Origin: Bryobacterales bacterium
Lineage (GTDB): Bacteria > Acidobacteriota > Terriglobia > Bryobacterales > Bryobacteraceae
Direction: 5' to 3'
Assembly (NCBI GenBank): GCA_003135055.1
Contig: PLDF01000373.1
Span: forward strand, 28,644 to 92,643
DNA length: 64,000 nucleotides
Shown here: piece by piece, positions 10,206 to 18,644 of the stretch
How the letters are laid out: each line of letters begins with the position of its first letter
Position numbering within the stretch: position 1 is the stretch's first letter
Notes under the pieces: generated by a model
What the model was told of the DNA's origin: nothing
Database searches by the model: none
The model's input: only the letters and a program-made list of their open reading frames with translations
Program-made: the position numbers and the translations under genes

Positions 10206-11249
10206 GTGGACTTCATGACTGGTCTCGTCAACTACTCTAAGGATGCCCGCTCAGTCGAGCTGCGGGAATTACCCGTTCCCGAAATCGGCGAGGAGGATGT
10301 TCTCTTTTCCGTGCAGGCGGTGGGCGTCTGCGGCAGCGATCTGCATCAATATATGGGCACCCAGAGCTGGCCGGTGAATTTTCCGGTGGTGCTGGGCCAC
10401 GAATTCGCCGGCATCGTCGCGAAAAGCGGCAGCCGCGTGCGGGGCTTCAAGGAAGGCGACCGCGTGGTCAGCGAAACCGCGGCGGTGCTTCCCTCCGACT
10501 CGGCTTTCATCCGGCAGGGACTCTACAATCTCGACCCCAAGCGGGCCGGGTTCGGTTACGGAGTCAACGGCGCCATGGCTCCGTTTGTCCGCGTTCCTGC
10601 ACGATGCCTGCATCACGTTCCCAACTCGCTGGCCCTTGAGAAGGCGGCGCTGACGGAGCCGTGCTGCGTGGCCTTTAATGCGGTTTGCGTCAACTCGCGC
10701 ATCCGTCCCGGCGACACGGTGGCGGTGATTGGCCCGGGCCCGATCGGCCTGCTCTGCGCGCTCATGGCCAAACTGGCGGGAGCCGGGCATCTGGTGGTCG
10801 TCGGCATCCCCGTCGACGCCGGGCGGCTCGAGGTAGCCCGCAAGATCGGAGCTGAGACCATCCTCGGCGCGCAGTCTGAAAATATCCAGGAATGGGTGAA
10901 AGATTTTGGCGATGGCTATGGCCTCGACCTGGTGATCGACGCGGCAGGCGTGTCTGCGTCGCTCAAGCTGGCGCTCGACATCGTCCGCCCCGCGGGACAA
11001 ATCACCAAGGTTGGATGGGGACCGCAGCCGCTCAATTTTTCCCTGGACCCGCTGGTGCAAAAGGCAGTCACGCTGCAGGGCAGCTTCTCGCATAACTGGC
11101 CGATTTGGGAGAAAGTCATTTCGTTGCTGGCTAGCCGGAGGATCGATCTCGATCTGGTTCTTAACCGGGTCTCGCCGCTTGACGAATGGCACGAAGCGTT
11201 TGAGGAAATGCACGCCGGCCGGATCGTCAAGGCAGTCCTCAAACCCTGA
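10206..11249 (+). CDS. Zinc-dependent medium-chain alcohol/polyol dehydrogenase
   Basis: VGVCGSDLHQYMG...PVVLGHEFAGIVAKSGSRVRGFKEGDRVVSE...GPGPIGLLCALMAKLAGA. Confidence 0.9.
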   Translation: MDFMTGLVNYSKDARSVELRELPVPEIGEEDVLFSVQAVGVCGSDLHQYMGTQSWPVNFPVVLGHEFAGIVAKSGSRVRGFKEGDRVVSETAAVLPSDSAFIRQGLYNLDPKRAGFGYGVNGAMAPFVRVPARCLHHVPNSLALEKAALTEPCCVAFNAVCVNSRIRPGDTVAVIGPGPIGLLCALMAKLAGAGHLVVVGIPVDAGRLEVARKIGAETILGAQSENIQEWVKDFGDGYGLDLVIDAAGVSASLKLALDIVRPAGQITKVGWGPQPLNFSLDPLVQKAVTLQGSFSHNWPIWEKVISLLASRRIDLDLVLNRVSPLDEWHEAFEEMHAGRIVKAVLKP

Positions 11250-11283
11250 CTCATGGTGCGCTTGCGAGAGCCCCCGATCTGAT

Positions 11284-11448
11284 ATGCGGCTGAAGAACAG
11301 AATAACTCCAGTGACGGGTTCCACCACCGGCATCGGCGTGGACATGGCGCGAGTCTTGGTCCGCGAGGGCGCGCAAGCCGTCGGCATGGTGGGAGTGACT
11401 GTGGCGGCGCGCCTTATCGCCAAAACCGGCCCGCCAAGGCAGACATGA
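11284..11448 (+). pseudogene. Remnant of a short-chain dehydrogenase (SDR) gene
   Basis: MRLKNRITPVTGSTTGIGVDMARVLVREGAQAVGMVG resembles the SDR N-terminal TGxxxGIG motif but only 54 codons remain. Confidence 0.65.
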
Positions 11449-12329
11449 AACCAAAACTAGCCGCCTTCCCGAAGTGTTACATGGACGATCTTTGCGTGCA
11501 TCGCACCATGACGCTTTTTGAGTGGATCGATCTGGCCGCCACGCTCGGCGTCCAGGGGCTCGAATTCTACGCGGGTTTTCTCGAAGACGACGACGCGTTC
11601 CTGAAAAAAGCCAAGGCGGCGCTGGAGAATCACGGTCTGGAAATGCCGATGCTCTGCTGCTCGCCCGATTTCACGCAGCCCGACCCTGCAAAACTGCAAG
11701 CGGAGATCGAGCGTGAAAAACGGATGATCGAAATCGCCGCGTTTTTCGGCGGGCGGTTTTGCCGCGTGCTCTCCGGCCAGCGGCGGCCCGAGCTGACGCG
11801 CGCGGCAGGCGTGACGCAGGTCGTGCGGGTCATCAAAAGTCTTCTGCCCTTCGCGGAAAAGCATGGCGTCGTCCTGACCATGGAGAACCATTACAAGGAT
11901 AACTACTGGCAGTATCCCGAGTTCGCGCAAAAGATGGATGTGTTCGTAGAGATCGTCGACCAGATCGACTCGCCCTGGTTCGGAGTCAACTACGACCCCT
12001 CGAACACGATTCTGGCCGGCGAGGACCCGCTGGTTCTCCTCGACCGGGTGAAGCGCCGCGTGGTTTCGATGCACGCCAGCGACCGCTATCTCAAGAGCGG
12101 CACTATCGAGGACTTGCGGAAAGAAGAAGACTCCATCGGTTACGCCAGCCGACTCTCTCATGGCGTTGTCGGGAAAGGGATGAACGACTACGACGCGATT
12201 TTCTCCACTCTCAACGCGGTCGGATTCCAATCGTGGATTTCTATCGAAGACGGCATGAACGGCATGGGCGACTTGCGGGAATCGGTCCGTTTTCTGAAGA
12301 CGAAAATCGACCTCCACTTTGCCGAGTGA
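11445..12329 (+). CDS. Sugar phosphate isomerase/epimerase (xylose-isomerase-like TIM barrel)
   Basis: GLEFYAGFLEDDDAFLKKAKAALENHGLEMPMLCC...GVVLTMENHYKDN...PWFGVNYDPSNTILAGEDP...WISIEDG. Confidence 0.85.
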   Translation: MKPKLAAFPKCYMDDLCVHRTMTLFEWIDLAATLGVQGLEFYAGFLEDDDAFLKKAKAALENHGLEMPMLCCSPDFTQPDPAKLQAEIEREKRMIEIAAFFGGRFCRVLSGQRRPELTRAAGVTQVVRVIKSLLPFAEKHGVVLTMENHYKDNYWQYPEFAQKMDVFVEIVDQIDSPWFGVNYDPSNTILAGEDPLVLLDRVKRRVVSMHASDRYLKSGTIEDLRKEEDSIGYASRLSHGVVGKGMNDYDAIFSTLNAVGFQSWISIEDGMNGMGDLRESVRFLKTKIDLHFAE

Positions 12330-12405
12330 CATCCCGTGGCACAATAGGCAACGTGCCGCTCACTCGGACCGCGCCTCGCAACTGGGGCGCGCTCTAAAAA
12401 TCGTC

Positions 12406-13125
12406 ATGAAAACCATCGTCCAAATCTCACTCGATCTCACTTCCATACCCGAGGCGCTCGAAACCGCGCGCCTTGCCATCCGTTGCGGAGTCGATTGGCT
12501 CGAAGCCGGAACTCCCCTCATCATTGCCGAAGGCATGAACGGCGTCCGCGCCCTGCGCGCCGAATTCCCAACCGTCCCCATCGTCGCCGACTTGAAGACC
12601 ATGGACGGCGGGTGGCTCGAGGCCGAAATGATGGCCAAGGCCGGCGCCACCCATGTCGTCGTCATGGAACGCGCTCACCCCGAAACCGTCAAGATGGTTG
12701 TCCGCGCGGGCAAAGATCTCGGAGTAAGCGTCATGGGCGACAACCTCGCCGCCGAAGACATGGTCGCGGCTGCGCGCAGACTGGAAGATCTCGGTTGCGA
12801 TTTCGTCGTCCATCACATCGGCTACGATGAGCGCCGCGGCCTGGCCGCTTCCGGTAAGCCTTACCCGAGCCCGCTCGATCGATTGCGTGAGGTAGTTGCC
12901 GCTGTCCAGGTTCCCGTTCAGGCCGTCGGCGGCCTCTCTATCGAGCAGGCGGTGCGCACGCCGGAATATGGCGCTCCGCTGGTTGTCCTGGGCGCGCCTC
13001 TCACCATCGACGCCGATTCCTTCAAGACCGCATCCGGGAACCTCGAGGACAAGCTCCGCATGGTCTGCGACCGCATCCATGCCTATGGCGACATAGCCAA
13101 AGGTGAGAGACGGCTTTCCCACTAA
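12406..13125 (+). CDS. 3-hexulose-6-phosphate synthase-like / OMP-decarboxylase-superfamily protein
   Basis: MKTIVQISLDLTSIPEALETARLAIRCGVDWLEAGTPLI...VADLKTMDGGWLEAEMMAKAGATHVVV...VQAVGGLS. Confidence 0.8.
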   Translation: MKTIVQISLDLTSIPEALETARLAIRCGVDWLEAGTPLIIAEGMNGVRALRAEFPTVPIVADLKTMDGGWLEAEMMAKAGATHVVVMERAHPETVKMVVRAGKDLGVSVMGDNLAAEDMVAAARRLEDLGCDFVVHHIGYDERRGLAASGKPYPSPLDRLREVVAAVQVPVQAVGGLSIEQAVRTPEYGAPLVVLGAPLTIDADSFKTASGNLEDKLRMVCDRIHAYGDIAKGERRLSH

Positions 13126-13350
13126 GAATCCGGTAAGATCGCGCAGGCTTGCGCGGTAACTGCAAGTATGTTCGTGCGGCCCCTGGCTGAGGACCTAAGA
13201 CGCCCAGACCGGCGCGCAAACCCGCGCTGATTCATGACGCCATCGAATCGCTTGCAAAACCAGCGGCAAGCGGCGCGGCTTACTGGGGTTGAGCCGGCAG
13301 GGGCCGATCGATAAGCTTAAGCGCCATTCGCTGGGCGCTGAACTAGCCCC

Positions 13351-13375
13351 CGGCGACAGGCCGGGAGGCCCGTCG
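13351..13375. repeat. Palindromic element, family B (GACAGGCCGGGAGGCCYGTC)
   Basis: cggcgacaggccgggaggcccgtcg; related copies at 13444, 20401, 20461, 20497, 20533, 54489, 58591. Confidence 0.8.
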
Positions 13376-13436
13376 TATGCGGCCGGCGAGTCGGTCTTCG
13401 CGAAATACGAGATCGTGTCGGCGCCCCGCTCAAACG

Positions 13437-14588
13437 CTAAACCCCGGCGACAGGCCGGGAGGCCTGTCGCACAAGCGCGCCGGGGCCGGGCTCGGCATGG
13501 ATGATGTGGCTGGGGTCGCCGGCATAAAAACGGCCGGTCAGGCGCCGCGCCACGCTGGCTGCTTCGGCCTTTGAACAGAAGATCAGCGCGCATCCGCCGA
13601 AGCCCGCGCCGGTCAACCGCGCGCCCGTCGCGCCCGATTCCATGGCGGTATCGACCAAGCGGTCGAGCGCTTCGCAGCTCACCTTCAGGCAATCGCGGAG
13701 GCTGGCGTGCGATTCCCGCAGCAGGCGGCCGAAGGCTTCGGCATCGCCGCGCTCCATCGCCTCCACTGCCGCGTGGACGCGCGCCGATTCGCCGGCCACG
13801 TGCGCGGCTGCGCCGGGGCCGTTGCGCGCTGCGTTATATCGTTCGCGGGCCGCGCCCGATTTTTCCGCGCGCACCAGGCTGTCCGCGGCGAGGAACGTCC
13901 AATCCGGCGGAATGGGCACGTGGCGCACCGCGAGTGGACGAAAACCGACCAGCGACGCGCAGCCTTCCTTTGACGCCAACGCGGCCGCGTGATCCATACC
14001 GCCTCCGCGGGTTCCCACGAAGCGCTCGCCTTCGGGAAGGATCTCCATTAATTCCTCGAAAGTTGCGGTCCAACTGTTGGCTTGCAGCAGCGCCAGCGCG
14101 AACGCCACGATGAGGGCGGAAGAGGAGGATAAGCCGGCGGCGGCGGGTAAGTCCGAGGTGACTACTGCATCGATGCCCGCGCCCACGCCCCACTTGCGCG
14201 ATACAGCCAGCGCCGCCGCGCGGAGGTAGTTCTCCCAATCTCCCGCGGTCACGGGAGTCAAGCCGCTGCGCCACTCGAACTGCCGGGGGGCGTATGCGCC
14301 GCGGGCGGTCTCTGGCGGGAAACGGCGTGGGGCGTGGCTCGGCTCTGGGCCTGGGCTTGGCTTATGGCCTGGCTCATCGATTGAGCGTGCCTGGGCGGTT
14401 ACGGATCTCTCGTCGCAGGCCATGGGCCCGCGCCACTGGGATTCGACGCGGATCAGGCGGTCGCAACGGCGCTCGAACGACACGTCGATACGCTGGCGCA
14501 ATGCCATCGGCAAGACGGGCAGGCCGTGATAGTCGATGTGCTCTCCGATCAGATTGACGCGGCCCGGCGCCCACACGTGCTCTTGCAT
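13437..14588 (-). CDS. galK: Galactokinase (GHMP kinase)
   Basis: VWAPGRVNLIGEHIDYHGLPVLPMAL...DLPAAAGLSSSSALIVAFA...GARLTGAGFGGCALIF; last codons lie inside palindromic family B. Confidence 0.85.
   Translation of the reverse strand: MQEHVWAPGRVNLIGEHIDYHGLPVLPMALRQRIDVSFERRCDRLIRVESQWRGPMACDERSVTAQARSIDEPGHKPSPGPEPSHAPRRFPPETARGAYAPRQFEWRSGLTPVTAGDWENYLRAAALAVSRKWGVGAGIDAVVTSDLPAAAGLSSSSALIVAFALALLQANSWTATFEELMEILPEGERFVGTRGGGMDHAAALASKEGCASLVGFRPLAVRHVPIPPDWTFLAADSLVRAEKSGAARERYNAARNGPGAAAHVAGESARVHAAVEAMERGDAEAFGRLLRESHASLRDCLKVSCEALDRLVDTAMESGATGARLTGAGFGGCALIFCSKAEAASVARRLTGRFYAGDPSHIIHAEPGPGALVRQASRPVAGV
13444..13469. repeat. Palindromic family B copy overlapping galK 3' end
   Basis: ggcgacaggccgggaggcctgtcgc. 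Confidence 0.85.
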
Positions 14589-14617
14589 TTCCGCTCGCTC
14601 CCGATCACGATACCACT

Positions 14618-15589
14618 ATGAGCTATTCGCGCCTGCCGCTGCTTTCCGCCGTTTGCGTCGCTACTATCACCGCCGCGCAAATGCCATCGCCCGCGCTGCT
14701 GGTGCTGAACAAAGAAGGCACGCTGGCCATTGTCAACCCCGCCAACAAGCGGATTGTCGCGACGGTGCGCGTGGGCGATACGCCGCACGAGGCAGCCGCT
14801 TCCACCGATGGCAAGCTGGCTTTCGTCAGCAACTATGGAGGGTCGACGCCAGGCAACACTCTCTCCGTGATCGATCTGGCGGCGCAAAAGGAGATTCATC
14901 GCGTCGATCTGGGCCCGCTGCGGCGTCCACACGGGCTTGCCTACGCCGATGGGAAGCTCTACTTCACGTGCGAAGTGAACAAGCTGATTGCACGGTACGA
15001 CCCCGCCACGAACCAGATCGATATGCTGCTGGGGACCGGTCAGGATACGACTCACATGGTGGAGCTCAACAACGACGCGAGCCAGATCTACACGGCCAAC
15101 ATCGGCTCCAACACAGTCACGATCGTCAACCGCACGGGCGCGATGAACTGGCAGGAGACGGCGATTGCGGTGGGCAAAGGGCCCGAGGGGTTCGACGTCA
15201 CGCCCGATGGCAAGGAACTTTGGGCGGCGGGGTCGCGCGATGGCAGCGTGTCCATTATCGACATCTTCGCTAAGCGAGTCACGCATACGTTCAACGTGCA
15301 GACCAGGCGATCGAACCGCCTGCGCTTCACGCCCGACGGACGGCTGGCGCTGATTTCCGATTCGGATGCGGGGGAGTTGCTGGTGCTGGAACGCGCAACG
15401 CGCAGAGAGCTGAAGCGGGTCAGACTGGGGAAAGAGCCGGCGGGGATTCTGATCGTTCCGGATAGCTCCCGGGCTTACGTGGCGGTGACGGGCGACAACA
15501 ACGTCGCGGCGATCGACTTGAAGACGCTGGAGCTGGTGGACCGGGTATCGACGGGAATCGGTCCGGATGGGATGGCTTGGGTGAAGTAG
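14618..15589 (+). CDS. YVTN-type beta-propeller secreted protein
   Basis: Repeats such as KRIVATVRVGDTPHEAAASTDGKLAFVSNYGGST..NTLSVIDLA, QIYTANIGSNTVTIVN. Confidence 0.85.
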   Translation: MSYSRLPLLSAVCVATITAAQMPSPALLVLNKEGTLAIVNPANKRIVATVRVGDTPHEAAASTDGKLAFVSNYGGSTPGNTLSVIDLAAQKEIHRVDLGPLRRPHGLAYADGKLYFTCEVNKLIARYDPATNQIDMLLGTGQDTTHMVELNNDASQIYTANIGSNTVTIVNRTGAMNWQETAIAVGKGPEGFDVTPDGKELWAAGSRDGSVSIIDIFAKRVTHTFNVQTRRSNRLRFTPDGRLALISDSDAGELLVLERATRRELKRVRLGKEPAGILIVPDSSRAYVAVTGDNNVAAIDLKTLELVDRVSTGIGPDGMAWVK

Positions 15590-15724
15590 CGCGGAGGCGG
15601 ACACGCGGCCTGGAACACGGCAGGCCATGGGCCCACCCCACAAAGACAAAAGGCGACTGTTCCGCGTCTTCGCGCGGATTCAGCCGCCAAGATGCAAAGC
15701 CGGCGCAACGGCCGGTTGATTCTA

Positions 15725-16117
15725 CTAGGTGGTAGCGCGCTTCGCGGTTACCGTCTGAGGCGTGGGCTCCCCGCCGCCACGGCCTGGGCGCGTGAAATCG
15801 ATCTTCATGCTGTCGCCGGAATCGTTCACGATGCCCTTGTATGGGGTCACAACGTCGTTGCCACCCATACTGCGCTTCACGCTGAACGAAATCGAGTTGC
15901 CGTCCACATGGCCGTCGGAAATTTCCACGGGTCCGCCGCGCCCGCCGTCCAGGGTTCCGCTGAGCTTGCCTCCGTCAACCTTCAAAACCAGCGTCGAGGT
16001 GGTCGCACCGTTTCGACCCTGTTGTTCCCAAGTCCATTTGCCACTGACGTCGGCCGCCATAACGGCAAAAGTCAGGACGCACAAAATCGCAATTACAAAA
16101 AGCAGCTTTTTGGTCAT
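15725..16117 (-). CDS. Small secreted hypothetical protein
   Basis: MTKKLLFVIAILCVLTFAVMAADVSGKWTWEQQGRNG signal peptide. Confidence 0.7.
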   Translation of the reverse strand: MTKKLLFVIAILCVLTFAVMAADVSGKWTWEQQGRNGATTSTLVLKVDGGKLSGTLDGGRGGPVEISDGHVDGNSISFSVKRSMGGNDVVTPYKGIVNDSGDSMKIDFTRPGRGGGEPTPQTVTAKRATT

Positions 16118-16177
16118 AGTGTTGGTTTAGGCGTAACCTCCACAACGGATGTTACCACCATGGGGGTAGAATAGACT

Positions 16178-17188
16178 TTGCCGGAAATCCGTGTCTCCGT
16201 TATAATTCCTACACTTTCAGCGGATTTGAGGCTGTCGGAATGTCTGCAATCGCTCAGTTTGCAATCCCGGAGCGACTTCGAAGTGATCGTGATAGACAAT
16301 AGCGGCCAAGGTCTGGTTCGCCGGAACGGTCTGGCGGTGGACGCCCGGGTGATCGAAAACACACGCAACGCCGGTTTTGGCGAGGCCGTTAACCAGGGGC
16401 TGCGCGCCTCCGCCGCCCCCTACCTGGCAACGCTCAACGACGACGCGGTTCCGCGGCCGAACTGGCTGGATGCCCTGCTGGAGGCGATCGAGCGGCGGCC
16501 GGATGTGGGCATGTGCGCTTCGCAAGTCCGGCTTTTCGGCGAAGACATGCTCGATTCCGCGGGGATGCTGATTGCCCGGGACGCCAGCAGCAAACAGCGC
16601 GGCCATGGGCGGCCGCCGGCGGATTTCCCCGTGGCGGAAGAGACGCTTTTCCCCAGCGGATCGGCCGCACTCTACCGCCGCGCCCTGCTGGAAGAGACCG
16701 GCGGATTCGACCCCGGCTTTTTCCTCTATTGCGAGGACACCGATCTCGGCCTGCGCGCCCGATGGGCCGGGTGGAAGTGCCTGTACGTTCCGGAAGCCGT
16801 GGTGGAGCATCACTATTCCTATTCGGCCGGGCGCGCTTCGCCCGTGAAAGCTTACTACGTGGAACGTAATCGCTTGTTCGTGCTGGCGAAGAATTTTCCG
16901 GCGGGAATGCTGCTTGCGGCGCCGTTCGCGGCGCTGGCGCGCTATTTATGGCACGCCTGGTATCTGCTGCAGGGCCGTGGCAGCGCGGCCCGTTTCCGCG
17001 CCGAAGGCAATGCCGGTCCCAAGATGCTCTGGTACGTTGTGCGCGCTCATGCCGCGCTGCTGGGGGCGCTGCCGCGGCTGTGGCGGCAGCGGCGGCAGAT
17101 TCGCGCCCGCGCCAAAATCACCCCGGCGGTGTTCCGGCATCTTGTGCGCAGCCATTCCATTAGCGCCAGAAGGGTCGCCGCGCTGTGA
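16178..17188 (+). CDS. Glycosyltransferase family 2 (rhamnosyltransferase-like)
   Basis: RVSVIIPTLSADLRLSECLQSL...VIDNSGQG...ATLNDDAVPRPNWL...GGFDPGFFLYCEDTDLGLRARWAGWKCLYVPEAVVEHHYS. Confidence 0.9.
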   Translation: MPEIRVSVIIPTLSADLRLSECLQSLSLQSRSDFEVIVIDNSGQGLVRRNGLAVDARVIENTRNAGFGEAVNQGLRASAAPYLATLNDDAVPRPNWLDALLEAIERRPDVGMCASQVRLFGEDMLDSAGMLIARDASSKQRGHGRPPADFPVAEETLFPSGSAALYRRALLEETGGFDPGFFLYCEDTDLGLRARWAGWKCLYVPEAVVEHHYSYSAGRASPVKAYYVERNRLFVLAKNFPAGMLLAAPFAALARYLWHAWYLLQGRGSAARFRAEGNAGPKMLWYVVRAHAALLGALPRLWRQRRQIRARAKITPAVFRHLVRSHSISARRVAAL

Positions 17189-17937
17189 AGCGTCCTTTGG
17201 ACCCCGGCTCGCTGCTGGTTATTATTCCGGCATTCAACGAGGAAGGCGCCATAGCCCTCGTGGTTCGTTCCGTCTTGCGTCACGTACCCGATACGCCGGT
17301 GCTGGTGATCGACGACTCATCGACGGACGGCACCAGAGCGGCGGCGCGAGCGGCCGGCGCCGAGATGCTCTGCCTGCCGCATCATCTGGGGCTGGGCGGC
17401 GCCGTCCAGGCGGGCTATAAGCTGGCATTCGAGCTGGGTTTCGAGTATGTCATCCGCGTGGATGGCGACGGCCAGCACAACGCCGCCGATATCCCGCGAA
17501 TCTTTGAAGCGCTCAAGACCTCGGGCTGCGAAATGATCATTGGGTCGCGCTTTGTGGAAGGCGCCGGCTCGTCGTCAAGCTTCGCGCGCACGCTGGGCAT
17601 CCGTTTCTTTCGCGCGGTGCTTCGCCCCATCCTCGGGAAACGGGTTCACGACCCGACTTCGGGCTTCGTGGGCGTCAACCGGCGCGCGCTGGAGGTCTTC
17701 AGCCACAGCTTTCCGCTGGAATATCCGGAGATCGAGGCGCTGGTGGTGCTGCAGCGCCGGCGCTTCCGCTTTCAGGAGGTGCCTTGCAAGATGTATCGGC
17801 GCGTGGCGGGGCGTTCTTCCATCACCAGGCTGAAATCGTTCTACTATATAGCCCATGTGCTTCTGGGCGTGTTCATGAACGTGCTGAAATACGAACGCCG
17901 GTCGCGACGCGGCTCCGATGCTGGGGCTGGAGGATAA
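17185..17937 (+). CDS. Glycosyltransferase family 2, dolichyl/polyprenyl-phosphate mannosyltransferase-like
   Basis: LLVIIPAFNEEGAIALVVRSVLRHVPDTPVLVIDDSSTDGT...VIRVDGDGQHNAADIPRI...GSRFVEG...DPTSGFVGVNRRA. Confidence 0.9.
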   Translation: MKRPLDPGSLLVIIPAFNEEGAIALVVRSVLRHVPDTPVLVIDDSSTDGTRAAARAAGAEMLCLPHHLGLGGAVQAGYKLAFELGFEYVIRVDGDGQHNAADIPRIFEALKTSGCEMIIGSRFVEGAGSSSSFARTLGIRFFRAVLRPILGKRVHDPTSGFVGVNRRALEVFSHSFPLEYPEIEALVVLQRRRFRFQEVPCKMYRRVAGRSSITRLKSFYYIAHVLLGVFMNVLKYERRSRRGSDAGAGG

Positions 17938-18290
17938 ATGGATCAACGCATTGTGGGGCGGACCCCCTGGTCACTCCCCTGGTCCGCGCGGGTCCCCTGG
18001 ACCTCTTCGCGCAGCCAAATCTGCCCAGTGCAGTACCTGAATGACCGACCAGGGGGTCGGCGGCGGATTAGTAAGATGACCGCGCGGCCTTGCGCTCTTG
18101 TCGACAACCACTCCCTTACGGTCGTGGCTCCGTTCGGAGCCGCGCGCGTCAGCAAGCGGTCTTTTGGTAGCACCAAATCTCGCGCTCGGAGAACCAGCAC
18201 TACTACCCATGCCGAACACCGGAATTGTGGGCCAAGTAAGTGGCATGGGCCGAAGCGCCTGCCCCATTTTGGCGCGGGAGGATAAATGGA
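17929..18290. repeat. 348-bp repeat-rich insertion bounded by a 14-bp direct repeat GGAGGATAAATGGA
   Basis: GGAGGATAAATGGA at 17929-17942 and 18277-18290; interior has a 12-bp inverted repeat (17961-17972 / 18047-18058) and a family A copy (18111-18160). Confidence 0.8.
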
Positions 18291-18639
18291 CCGACTCTTA
18301 AACGTCACGACTGCCGTCAGCATTGTCCTGCTGCTGATGGTGCTGGTTTCCATCCGCCGCGCGCATATCCGCGTCGAGTATTCCATGAGCTGGCTGTTTG
18401 CGGCATGCGGTTTGCTGGCGCTTTCGCGGTGCAGGCCGGCGCTCAATTTCGTGGCGAGCCGTATCGGCCTGGGCGCCGATTCCCCGCTGGCGCTGTTTTT
18501 GATAGGCGGCTCGGTGTTTCTGATTATGTTTTTCCGCTACTCGATCATCGTGTCTCACCTGCGCGACGATAATATCGCCCTGGCGCAGCGCGTTGCGATT
18601 CTCGAGTTCCATATTCGCAATTCAGGCAACCATGGGTAA
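18286..18639 (+). CDS. DUF2304-family small membrane protein
   Basis: MDRLLNVTTAVSIVLLLMVLVSIRRAHIRVEYSMSWLFAACGLLALSR; typically next to DPM-like GT2. Confidence 0.8.
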   Translation: MDRLLNVTTAVSIVLLLMVLVSIRRAHIRVEYSMSWLFAACGLLALSRCRPALNFVASRIGLGADSPLALFLIGGSVFLIMFFRYSIIVSHLRDDNIALAQRVAILEFHIRNSGNHG

Positions 18640-18644
18640 TAGAC

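Noticed and set aside
17938-18285. 115-aa ORF MDQRIVGRTPWSLPW... as a real gene
   Set aside because: Consists of the repeat insertion itself; its start and stop are borrowed from the duplicated junction. Reported as a repeat finding instead.
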